DNA of 64,000 nt, taken from the NCBI RefSeq assembly GCF_051014445.1, contig NC_135141.1, forward strand, positions 10,106,001 to 10,170,000, given 5' to 3'. Made by a program: the position numbers and the translations under genes. This document shows, piece by piece, positions 1 through 10,439 of the stretch. How positions within the stretch are numbered: the stretch's first letter is position 1; each line of letters opens with the position of its first letter. Under the pieces are notes generated by a model. The model saw only the letters and a program-made list of their open reading frames with translations. It was not told where the DNA came from and did not search any database. The DNA comes from Colletes latitarsis (lineage: Eukaryota; Arthropoda; Insecta; Hymenoptera; Colletidae).

Positions 1-177
1 CCTAACCGGTGTTATCCTCTGGAATATAGATCGAAACCAGATTTAATTTTCTGTTTCTGTGTGGTACCACATTACTACGTTATCCAAACCAGAAGAAAAC
101 CCAGCATCTGACCAAGATGTATCAGAAAAAAGCGAACGTATCAGCCAGATGTGGGCAAATCGCGGACGTAACCCAGA
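1..177 (+). repeat. Reference monomer (first full unit, phase chosen here)
   Basis: One complete monomer with the phase starting at 'cctaaccggt'; the next unit starts at 178. It contains internal sub-structure that recurs along the array: a 12-bp dyad at 60-71; a ccag-gat-ctgg type inverted repeat (here mutated to 'ccagcatctg'); a direct sub-repeat of 'gcgaaa' in most copies (one arm altered here); and an 11-bp direct repeat of ccagac-taac type just before the unit end. The length is not a multiple of three, so any reading frame shifts from monomer to monomer. The phase is arbitrary; the biological unit boundary is unknown. Confidence 0.9.
60..71. repeat. 12-bp perfect dyad tgtggtaccaca (one per standard monomer)
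   Basis: The sequence equals its own reverse complement over 12 bases and contains GGTACC, so most A-type monomers carry this six-base site once per unit. Equivalent positions recur about every 176 bp. In block B the centre is often AA instead of TA (tgtggaaccaca), which leaves the TGTGG/CCACA arms paired. Whether it binds a protein, extrudes as a hairpin or is only a conserved word cannot be told from sequence alone. Confidence 0.85.
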
Positions 178-353
178 CCTGGCCCGTGTTATCCTCTAAA
201 GTATACGTCGAAACCTGGTTTAATTAACTGTTTCAGTGTGGTATCACATTAGTACGTGATCCAAACCAGAAAAAGCCGAGGATCTGGCCAACAGGTATGC
301 GAAAAATGCGAAAGTATAAGACAGATCAGGATAAATCCCTGACATAAGCCATA

Positions 354-512
354 CCTAACCGGTGCTATCCTCTAAAATATAGATCGAAACTAGGTTTAGT
401 TGACTGTATCAGGGTTATCCAGACCTGAAGAAAACCCAGGATCTGGCCCAGAATTATGAGAAAAATGCGTACGTATGAGCAAGATGAGGGCAAGTCGCCT
501 ATCTATACGAGA
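354..512 (+). repeat. Short monomer (~158 bp class) lacking the dyad
   Basis: This unit is 159 bp. 'gactgtatcag' runs directly into 'ggttatccagacc', so the usual 'tgtggtaccaca' and 'ttactac' are gone, a net loss of about 18 bases. The same deletion class recurs near 1271, 3186, 3695, 4729, 5065, 32125, 32987, 33673, 34005, 36447, 39783, 40115, 42557, 43420, 43755, 53457, 54667, 56935, 58500, 59708, 61110 and 62311. I noticed none between about 6200 and 31700. Confidence 0.88.
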
Positions 513-1160
513 CCCAACCGGTGATATCCTTTGAAATATTGTTCGGGGCCTGGTTTAATTGACTGTGTCAGTGTGGTACCACATTACTACGTGATCCGAG
601 CCAGAAAGAGCCCAGGATCTGGCCAACAACTATGCGAAGAATGCGAAACTATGAGCCAGATAAGGGCAAATCCCAGACATAACCAAGACCTAACCGGTGT
701 TATCCTCTAGATTATAGATCCAAAGCAGGATTAATTGACTGTTTCAGTGTGGTACCACATTACTGCGTGATCCAAACCAGAAAAAACCCAGGATCTGGCC
801 AACAAGTATGCGAAAGATGCGATAGTATGAGCCAGATGAGGGCAAATCCCAGACATAACCCTGACCTAACCGGTGTTATCCTCTAAAATATAGATCGAGT
901 CTAGGTTTAGTGGACTGCTTCAGTGTGGTACCACATTTCTACATGATACAAACCAGAAATAAGCCACGGTCTGGCTAACAAGTATGCGAAAAAAGCGAAT
1001 GTATGAGCCAGATGAGGGCAAATCCCAGACATAACCCAGACCTAACCGGTGTTATCCTCTAGAATATTGATCCAATCCAAGTTTCATTGACAATTTCAGT
1101 GTGGTACCACATTACTACGTGAACCAAACCAGAAAATCCCAGGATCTGTCCAACAGGTAT

Positions 1161-1727
1161 GCGAAAAATGCGAAATTGTGAGCCAGATAACGGCAAATCC
1201 CAGACATAACCCTGACCTAACCGGTGTTATCCTCTAAAATATACATTGAAACCAGGTATAATTGACTGTTTCATGGTTATCCTAACCAGAAAAATCCCAG
1301 GATCTGGCCAACAGGTATGCGAAAGATGCGATAGTATGAGCCAGATGAGGGCAAATCCCAGACATAACCCAGACCTAACCGGTGTTATCCTCTAGAATAT
1401 TGATCCAATCCAAGTTTCATTGACAATTTCAGTGTGGTACCACATTACTACGTGATCCAAGCCAGAAAGAGCCCAGGATCTGGCCAACAATTATGCGAAG
1501 AATGCGAAACTATGAGCCAGATAAGGGCAAATCCCAGACATAACCAAGACCTAACCGGTATTATCCTCTAGAATATAGATCCAAAGCAGGATTAATTGAC
1601 TCTTTCAGTGTGGTACCACATTACTGCGTGATCCAAACCAGCAAAAACCCAGGATCTGGCCAACAAGTATGCGATATATGTGAAAGTATGATCCAGATCA
1701 TGGCAAATCCCAGACATAACCCAGACC
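1161..1727 (+). repeat. ~567 bp segment, copy 1 (copy 2 at 3582-4148)
   Basis: Starting at 'gcgaaaaatgcgaaattgtg' and ending near 'cccagacataacccagacc', this matches 3582-4148 at an offset of 2421 bp. One visible difference is 'gactctttcag' near 1600 against 'gactgtttcag' near 4021. It includes one short dyad-less monomer. It is a dispersed higher-order duplication within block A. Confidence 0.85.
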
Positions 1728-3581
1728 TGACCGGTGTTATCCTCCAGACTATTGATCCAATCCAAGTTTAGTTGACAATTTCAGTGTGGTACCACATTAC
1801 TACGTGATCCAAACCAGAAAACCCCAGGATCTGGCCAACAAGTATGCGAAAGAAGCGAAAGTATGAGCCAAATGAGGGCAAATCCCAGACATAACCCAAG
1901 CCTAAGCGGTGTTATCCTCTAAAATATAGATCGAATCCAGGTTTAGTGGACTGTTTCAGTGTGGTACCACATTTCTACGTGATAAAAACCAGAAATAACC
2001 CAGGATCTGGCTAACAAGTATGCGAAAAAGCGAATGTGTGAGTCAGATTAGGGCAAATCCCAGACATAACCCAGACCTAACCGGTGTTATCCTCTAGAGT
2101 ATTGATCCAATCCAAGTTTAATTGACTGTTTCAGTGTGGTAGCACATTACTACGTGATACAAACTAGAAAAAGCCCAGGATCTGGACAACAGGTATGCGA
2201 ATGATGCGAAAGTATGAGCCAAATGAGGGCAAATCCCAGACATAACCCAAGCCTAAGCGGTGTTATCCTCTAAAATATAGATCGAATCCAGGTTTAGTGG
2301 ACTGTTTCAGTGTGGTACCACATTTCTACGTGATACAAACCAGAAATAACCCAGGATCTGGCTAACAAGTATGCGAAAAAAGCGAATGCATGAGCCAGAT
2401 GAGGGCAAATCCCAGACATAACCCAGACCTAACCGGTGTTATCGTCTAAAATATAGATCGATACCAGGTTTAATTGACTGTTTCAGTGTGGTACCACATT
2501 ACTGCGTGATCCAAACCAGAAATAGCCCAGGATCTGGCCAACAGGTATGCGAAAGTTGCGAAAGTATGAGCCAGATGAGGGCAAATGCCAGACATAACCC
2601 AGACCTAACCGGTGTTATCGTCTAAAATATAGTTCGAATCCAGGTTTAGTGGACTGTTTCAGTGTGGTACCACATTTCTACGTGATACAAACCAGAAATA
2701 ACCCAGGATCTGGCTAAGAATTATGCGAAAAAAGCGAATGCATGAGCCAGATGAGGGCAAAGCCCAGACATAACCCAGACCTAACCGGTGTTATCCTCTA
2801 AAATATTGTTCGAATCCAGGTTGAATTGACTGTTTCAGTGTGGTACCACATTACTGCGTGATCCAAACCAGTAAAACCCTAGGAGCTGGCCAAAAAGTAT
2901 GCGACAATAGCGAAAGTATGAGCCAGATGAGGGCAAATGCCAGACATAACCCTGACCTAACCGGTGTTATCCTCTAAAATATAAATCGAAACCAGGTTTA
3001 ATTGACTGTTTCAGTGTGGTACGACATTACTGCGTGATCCAAACCAGAAAACCCCAGGATCTGGCCAACAGGTATGCGAAAGATGCGATAGTATGAGCCA
3101 GATGATGGCAAATCCCATACCTAACCCAGACCCAACCGGTGTTATCCTCTAAAATATACATCGAAACCAGGTTTAATTGATTGTTTCAGGGATATCCAAA
3201 CCAGAAAAATCCCAGGATCTGGCCAAGAGCTATGCGAAAGATGCGATAGTATGAGCCAGACAAATCCCCGACTTAACCCTGACCTAACCGGTGTTATCCT
3301 CTAAAATATAAATCGAAACCAGGTTTTATTGACTGTTTCAGTGTGGTACCACATTACTGCGTGATGCAAACCAGGAGAAAACCCAGGATCTGGCCAACAA
3401 GTATGCGATTAATGCGGAAGTATGAGCCAGATGATTGCACATACCAGACCTAACACAAACCTAACCGGTGTTATCCTCTAAAATATAGACCGAAACCAGA
3501 TTTAATTTTCTGTTTCAGTGTAGTACCACATTTACTACGTGATCCAAACTAGAAAAAGCCCAGGATCTGGCCAACAAGTAT

Positions 3582-4148
3582 GCGAAAAATGCGAAATTGT
3601 GAGCCAGATAACGGCAAATCCCAGACATAACCCTGACCTAACCGGTGTTATCCTCTAAAATATACATTGAAACCAGGTATAATTGACTGTTTCATGGTTA
3701 TCCTAACCAGAAAAATCCCAGGATCTGGCCAACAGGTATGCGAAAGATGCGATAGTATGAGCCAGATGAGGGCAAATCCCAGACATAACCCAGACCTAAC
3801 CGGTGTTATCCTCTAGAATATTGATCCAATCCAAGTTTCATTGACAATTTCAGTGTGGTACCACATTACTACGTGATCCAAGCCAGAAAGAGCCCAGGAT
3901 CTGGCCAACAATTATGCGAAGAATGCGAAACTATGAGCCAGATAAGGGCAAATCCCAGACATAACCAAGACCTAACCGGTATTATCCTCTAGAATATAGA
4001 TCCAAAGCAGGATTAATTGACTGTTTCAGTGTGGTACCACATTACTGCGTGATCCAAACCAGCAAAAACCCAGGATCTGGCCAACAAGTATGCGATATAT
4101 GTGAAAGTATGATCCAGATCATGGCAAATCCCAGACATAACCCAGACC
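3582..4148 (+). repeat. ~567 bp segment, copy 2 (copy 1 at 1161-1727)
   Basis: This is the second copy of the segment at 1161-1727. The match ends where 'cccagacctgaccgg' (copy 1) and 'cccagacccaaccgg' (copy 2) diverge. The flanking monomers differ, so it is a duplicated insert rather than a longer shared period. Confidence 0.85.
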
Positions 4149-6220
4149 CAACCGGTGTTATCCTCTAAAATATACATCGAATCCAGGTTTAATGGACTGT
4201 TTCAGTGTGGTACCACATTTCTACGTGATACAAACCGGAAATAACCCAGAATCGGGCGAACAACTATGCGAAAAAAGCGAATGTATGAGCCAGATGAGGG
4301 CAAATCCCAGACAAAACCCAGTCCTAACCTGTGATATCCTCTAAAATATAGATCGAAACCAGGTTTAATTGACAGCTTCAGTGTGGTACCACGTTACTAC
4401 GTGATCCGAACTAGAAAACCCCAGGATCTTGCCCTCAGGTATGCGAAAGATGCGATAGTATGATCCAGATGATGGCAAATCCCAGACATAACCCAGACCC
4501 AACCGGTGTTATCCTCTAAAATATACATCGAAACCAGGTTTAATTGACTGTTTCAGTGTGGTACCACATTACTGCGTGATCCAAACCAGAAATATCCTAG
4601 GATCTGGCCAACAGGTATGCGAAAGAGGCGAAAGTGTGAGTCAGATGAGGGCAAATCCCAGACATAACCCAGACCTAACCGGTGTTATGCTCTAAAATAT
4701 ACATCGAAACCAGGTATAATTGACTGTTCCAGAGTTATCCAAACCAGAAAACCCCAGGATCTGGCCAGCAGGTATGCGAAAGATGCGATAGTATGTGCCA
4801 GATGATGGCAAATCCCAGACATAACCCTGACCTAACCGGCGTTATCCTCTAAAATATAAATCGAAACCAGGTTTAATTGACTGTTTCAGTGTGGTACCAC
4901 ATTACTGCGTGATCCAAACCAGAAATAGCCCAGGATCTGGCCAATAGGTATGCGAAAGATGCGAAAGGATGAGCCAGATGAGGGCAAATGCCAGACATAA
5001 CCCAGACCCAACCGGTGTTATCCTCTAAAATATACATCGAAACCAGGTATAACTGACTGTTTCAGGGTTATCCAAACCAGAAAATGCCCAGGATCTGGCC
5101 AGCAGGTATTGGAAAGATGCGATAGTATGTGCCAGATGATGGCAAATCCCAGACATAACCCTGACCTAACCGGCGTTATCCTCTAAAATATAAATCGAAA
5201 CCAGGTTTAATTGACAGCTTCAGTGTGGTACCACGTTACTACGTGATCCGAACTAGAAAACCCCAGGATCTTGCCCTCAGGTATGCGAAAGATGCGATAG
5301 TATGATCCAGATGATGGCAAATCCCAGACATAACCCAGACCTAACCGGTGTTATCCTCTAGAATATTGATCCAATCAAAGTTTAATTGGCAGTTTCTGTG
5401 TGGTAGCACATTACTACGTGATACAAACTAGAAAAAGCCCAGGATCTGGCCAACAGGTATGCGAATGATGCGAAAGTATGAGCCAAATGAGGGCAAATCC
5501 CAGACATAACCCAAGTCTAAGCGGTGATATCCTCTAAAATATAGATCGAATCCAGGTTTAGTGGACTGTTTCAGTGTGGTACCACATTTCTACGTGATAC
5601 AAACCAGAAATAACCCAGGATCTGGCTAACAAGTATGCGAAAAAGCGAATGTATGAGCCAGATGAGGGCAAATCCCAGACATAACCCAGACCTAACCGGT
5701 GTTATCCTCTAGAATATTAATCCAATCCAAGTTTAATTGACAGTTTCAGTGTGGTAGCACATTACTACGTGATACAAACTAGAAAATGCCCAGGATCTGG
5801 CCAACAGGTATGCGAATGATGCGAAAGTATGAGCCAAATGAGGGCAAATCCCAGACATGACCCTAGCCTAAGTGGTGTTATCCTCTAAAATATAGATCGA
5901 ATCCAGGTTTAGTGGACTGTTTCAGTGTGATACCACATTTCTACGTGATACAAACCAGAAATATACCCAGGATCTGGCTAACAAGTATGCGAAAAAGCGA
6001 ATGTATGAGCCAAATGAGGGCAAATCCCAGACATAACCCAAGCCTAAGCGGTGATATCCTCTAAAATATTGATCGAATCCAGGTTTAATTGACTGTTTCA
6101 GTGTGGAACCACATTACTACGATATCCAAACCAGAAAATGCCCAGGATCTGACCAACAAATATGCGAACAATGCGATACGATGAGCCAGTTCATTGCAAA
6201 TACCAGAACTAACACAAACC

Positions 6221-6320
6221 TAACCGGTCTAATAAATTGATCGCAACCAGGTTTGATTGACTGTTTCAGTGTGGTACCATATTACTACGTGATCCAAACC
6301 AGCCAGATCCAGAAATAGCC
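6221..6320 (+). repeat. Irregular junction between blocks A and B
   Basis: At about 6227 'ccggt' is followed directly by 'ctaataaattgatcg', losing several bases of the usual 'gttatcctctaaaatat'. About 70 bp on, near 6300, an extra stretch of about 10 bases gives 'ccagccagatccagaaat', as if 'ccag' had been re-used. Two indels within 100 bp, exactly where the subfamily changes, mark a probable rearrangement junction. Confidence 0.7.
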
Positions 6321-7104
6321 CAGGATCTGGCCAAGAAGTATGCGAAAAATGCGAAAGTATGAGCCAGAAGATTGCAAATCCAAGACCTAACTCAGACCTA
6401 ACCGGTGGTATTCTCTAAAATATTGATCAACTCCAGGTTTAGTTGACAGTTTTAGTGTGGTACCGCACTACTACGTTATGCAAACCAGGAAAAACCCAGG
6501 ATCTGGCCAACAAGTATGCGAAAAATGCGGAAGTATGAACCATATGAGGGCAAATACGAGAACTAACCCACACCTAACCGGTTCTATCCTCCAAAATAAA
6601 GATCGAATCCAGGTTAAATGGACTGCTTCAGCGTGATACCACATTACAACGTTAACCAAGCCAGAAAAAAACCTCATGATCTGGCCAAGAAGTATGCGAA
6701 GATTGCGGAAGTATGAACCATATGAGGGCAAACACCAGACATAACCCACACCTAACCGGTGGTATCCTCTAAATTATAGATCGAATCCAGGTTCAATGGA
6801 CTGTATCAGTGCGGTACCACATTACTACGTGATCGAAATGAGAAAAAACCCCAGGATCTGGCCAGCAGGTATGCGAAAAATGTGAAAGTATGAGCCAGAT
6901 GATTGCAAATACCAGACCTAACCCATGCCTAACGGGTGGTATCCTCTAAAATATAGTTCGAATCCAGGTTTAGTTGACAGTTTCGGTGTGGTACCACATT
7001 ACTACGTCATCCGGACCTAAAAAAAACCTCATGATCTGGCCAACAAGTATGCGGAAAATGCGGAAGTATGAACCATATGAGGGCAAATACCAGACCTAGC
7101 CCAC

Positions 7105-10100
7105 ACCTAACCGGTGGTATCCTCTAAAATATAGATCGAATCCAGGTTAAGTGGACTGTTTCTGTGTGGAACAACGTTACTACCTGATCCAAAACAGAAA
7201 AAGCCCAGGATCTGAACAACAGGTATGCGAAAAATGCGAAAGTATGATCCAGATAAGGGCAAATCCGAGGCCTAACCCAGACCTAACCGGTGGTATCCTC
7301 TAAAATATTGATTGAATCCAGGTCTCATTGACTGTTTCAGTGTGGAAACACATTACTACGTGATCCAAACCAGAAAAAAAACTCATGATCTGGCCAACAA
7401 TTATGCGTAAAATGCGAAAGTGTGAGTCATATGATTGCAAATACCAGACCAAACACAAACCAAACCGGTGTTATCCTATAAAATATTGATCGAATCCAGC
7501 TTTAGTTGACAGTTTCAGTGTGGTTCCACATTACTACGTGATCCAAAAGAGAAAAAACCCCAGCATCTGGCCAAGAAGTATGCGAAAAATGCGGAAGTAT
7601 GAACCAGATGAGGGCAAATACCAGACCTAACCCACACCTAACAGGTGTTATCCTCTAAAATATTGATCGAAAGCAGGTTTTATTGACTGTTTCAGTGTGG
7701 TACCACATTACTACGTTATCCAAACCAGAAAAAACATCTGGCCAACAAGTATGCGAAAAATGTGAAAGTATGAGCCAGATGATAGCAAATACCAGATCTA
7801 AACCATGCCTAACCGGTGATATGCACTAAAATATAGATCGAATCCAGGTTCAATGGACTGTCTCAGTGTGGTACCACATTACTACGTGATCCAAATGAGA
7901 AACAACCCAGGATCTGTCCAACAAGTATGCGAGAAATCCGAATGTATGTGGCTGATGGGGGCAAATCCCAGACCATACACAAACCTAACCGGTGTTATCT
8001 TATAAAATATTTATCGAATCCTGTTTTAGTTGACACTTTCGGTGTAGTTCCTCATCACTACGTGATCCAACCAGAGAAAAACCCAGGATCTGGCCAACAA
8101 GTATGCGGAAAATGCGGAAGTATAAACCATATGAGGGCAAATACCAGACCTAACCCATGCCTAACCGGTGGTATCCTCTGAAATATAGATCGAATCCAGG
8201 TTAAATGGACTGTTTCAGTGTGGAACCACATTACTACGTGATCCAAAACAGAAAAAGCCCAGGATCTGGCCAAAAGGCATGCGAAAAATGCGAAAGTATG
8301 AACCATATGAGGGCAAATACCAGACCTAACCCACGCCTAACCGGTGGTATCCTCTAAAATACAGATCGAATCCAGGTTAAATGGGCTGTTTCAGTGTGAA
8401 ACCACATTACTACGTGATCTAAACCAGAAAAAGTCCACGATCTGGCAATCAGGTATGCGAAAAATGCGAAAGTATGAACCATATGAGGGCAAATACCAGA
8501 CCTAAAACAAACCTAACCGGCGTTATTCACTAATATATTGAACGAAACCAGGTTTAATTGACTGTTTCAGTGTGGTACTACATTACTACGTGATCCAAAA
8601 CAGAAAAAAAATCTGGCCAACAAGTATGCGAAAAATGCGGAAGTATAAACCATATGGGGGCAAATACCAGACCTAACACAAACCTAACCGGTGTTATAAT
8701 CTAAAATATTGATCGAATCCAGGTTTAATTGACTGTTTCAGTGTGGTACCACATTACTACGTTATCCAAACCAGAAAAAACAGCTGGCCAACAAGTATGC
8801 GAAAAATGTGACAGTATGAGCCAGATGATAGCAAATACCAGACCTAAGCAATGCCTAACCGGTGATATGCACTAAAATATAGATCGAATCCAGGTTCAAT
8901 GGACTGTCTCAGTGTGGTACCACATTACTACGTGATCCAAATGAGAAACAACCCAGGATCTGTCCAACAAGTATGCGAGAAATCCGAATGTATGTGGCTG
9001 ATGGGGGCGAATCCCAGACCATACACAAACCTAACCGGTGTTATCCTATAAAATATTTATCGAATCCAGGTTTAGTTGACAGTTTCGGTGTAGTTCCACA
9101 TCACTACGTGATTCAACCAGAGAAAAACCCAGGATCTGGCCAACAAGTATGCGGAAAATGCGGAAGTATAAACCATATGAGGGCAAATACCAGACCTAAC
9201 CCATGCCTAACCGGTGGTATCCTCTAAAATATAGATCGAATCCAGGTTAAATGGACTGTTTCAGTGTGGAACCACATTACTACGTGATCCAAAACAGAAA
9301 AAGCACAGGATCTGGCCAAAAGGCATGCGAAAAATGCGGAAGTATGAGCTAGATGATTGCAAATACCAGACTTAACCCATGCCTAACCGGTGGTATCCTC
9401 TAAAATATAGATCGAATCCAGGTTAAGTGGACTGTTTCTGCGTGGAACAACGTTACTACCTGATCCAAAACCGAAAAAGCCCAGGATCTGAACAACAGGT
9501 ATGCGAAAAATGCGAAAGTATGATCCAGATGAGGGCAAATCCGAGGCCTAACCCAGACCTAACCGGTGGTATCCTCTAAAATATTGATCGAATCCTGGTC
9601 TCATTGAGTGTTTCAGTGTGGAAACACATTACTACGTGATCCAAACCAGAAAAAACCCAGGTTCTGTCCAACAAGTATGCGAAAAATCCGAATGTATGTG
9701 GCAGATAGGGGCAAATCCCAGACCATACACAAACCTAACCGGTGTTATCGTATAAAATATTTATCGAATCCAGGTTTCATTGACTGTGTCAGTGTGGAAC
9801 GACATCACTACGTGATCCAAACCAGAAAAAAAACTCATGATCTGGCCAACAATTATGCGTAAAATGCGAAAGTGTGAGTCATATGGGGGCAATTCCCAGC
9901 CTTAACTCGGACCTAGCCGGTGATATCCACTAAAACATTGATCCATAGCAGGTTTCATTGACTGTTTCAGTGTGGTACCACATCACTACGTGATCCAAAC
10001 CAGAAAAAACCCAGGATCTGTCCAACAACTATGCGAAAAATCCGAATGTATGTGGCAGATGGGGGCAAATCCCAGACCATACACAAACCTAACCGGTGTT

Positions 10101-10439
10101 ATCCTATAAAGTATTTACCGAATCCAGTTTTAGTTGACAGTTTCGGTGTAGTTCCACATCACTACGTGATCCAACCAGAGAAAAACCCAGGATCTGGCCA
10201 ACAAGTATGCGGAAAATGCGGAAGTATAAACCATATGAGGGCAAATACCTAACCTAACCCACACCTAACCGGTGGTATCCTGTAAAATAAAGATCGAATC
10301 CAGGTTAAATGGACTGTCTCAGTATGGTACCACATTACTACGTGATCCAAACGAGAAAAAACCGCAGGATCTGGCCAGCAGGCATTCGAAAAATGCGAAA
10401 GTATGAGCCAGATGATTGCAAATACCAGACATAACACAG
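7105..10439 (+). repeat. 3335 bp tandem duplication, copy 1 (19 monomers)
   Basis: The sequence from about 7105-7141 matches that from 10440-10476 at a constant offset of 3335 bp for the full length of the unit, equal to 19 monomers of about 175.5 bp. Only three substitutions were noticed by eye: 8850 A against 12185 C, 9113 T against 12448 C, and 9972 G against 13307 A. Exact ends are ambiguous within one shared stretch around 'ggtggtatcctctaaaat'. Confidence 0.93.

Larger units (their letters stand above)
1..6220 (+). repeat. Satellite block A
   Basis: About 35 monomers, mostly of the type 'ggtgttatcctct' with the intact dyad and 'aaatcccagacataaccc'. Short, dyad-less monomers occur around 405-420, 1271, 3186, 3695, 4729 and 5065. 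An internal duplication of about 567 bp is present (1161-1727 and 3582-4148, offset 2421). Two-monomer periodicity is visible near 1860 and 2212. Large parts are repeated again after 31716 and 39252. No gene is seen. Confidence 0.9.

Noticed and set aside
40..60. Bacterial-type -35 word (ttgact) and TATA-like words (aaaatata, tataat near 24545)
   Set aside because: They recur in nearly every monomer as ordinary AT-rich satellite words with no gene downstream. Spacing and context do not support a promoter.
150..200. Telomere-like words (cctaacc, acctaaccgg)
   Set aside because: These occur once or twice per monomer as part of the 11-bp sub-repeat, never as a run of 5-7 base telomeric units.
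8058..8181. Cys-x2-Cys plus His pattern resembling a zinc knuckle in the frames at 7927-8181 and 8973-9227
   Set aside because: The pattern is the chance translation of 'tatgcggaaaatgcggaag' and its neighbours. It is present only because of the monomer sequence and is lost in other monomers.
8058..8306. Minus-strand open frames with hydrophobic stretches, repeated at 11393-11641, and a related one at 6471-6749
   Set aside because: These are reverse-strand readings of the same repeat. The hydrophobic look comes from the A- and C-rich plus strand being read as T- and G-rich. No gene context or independent conservation is seen.
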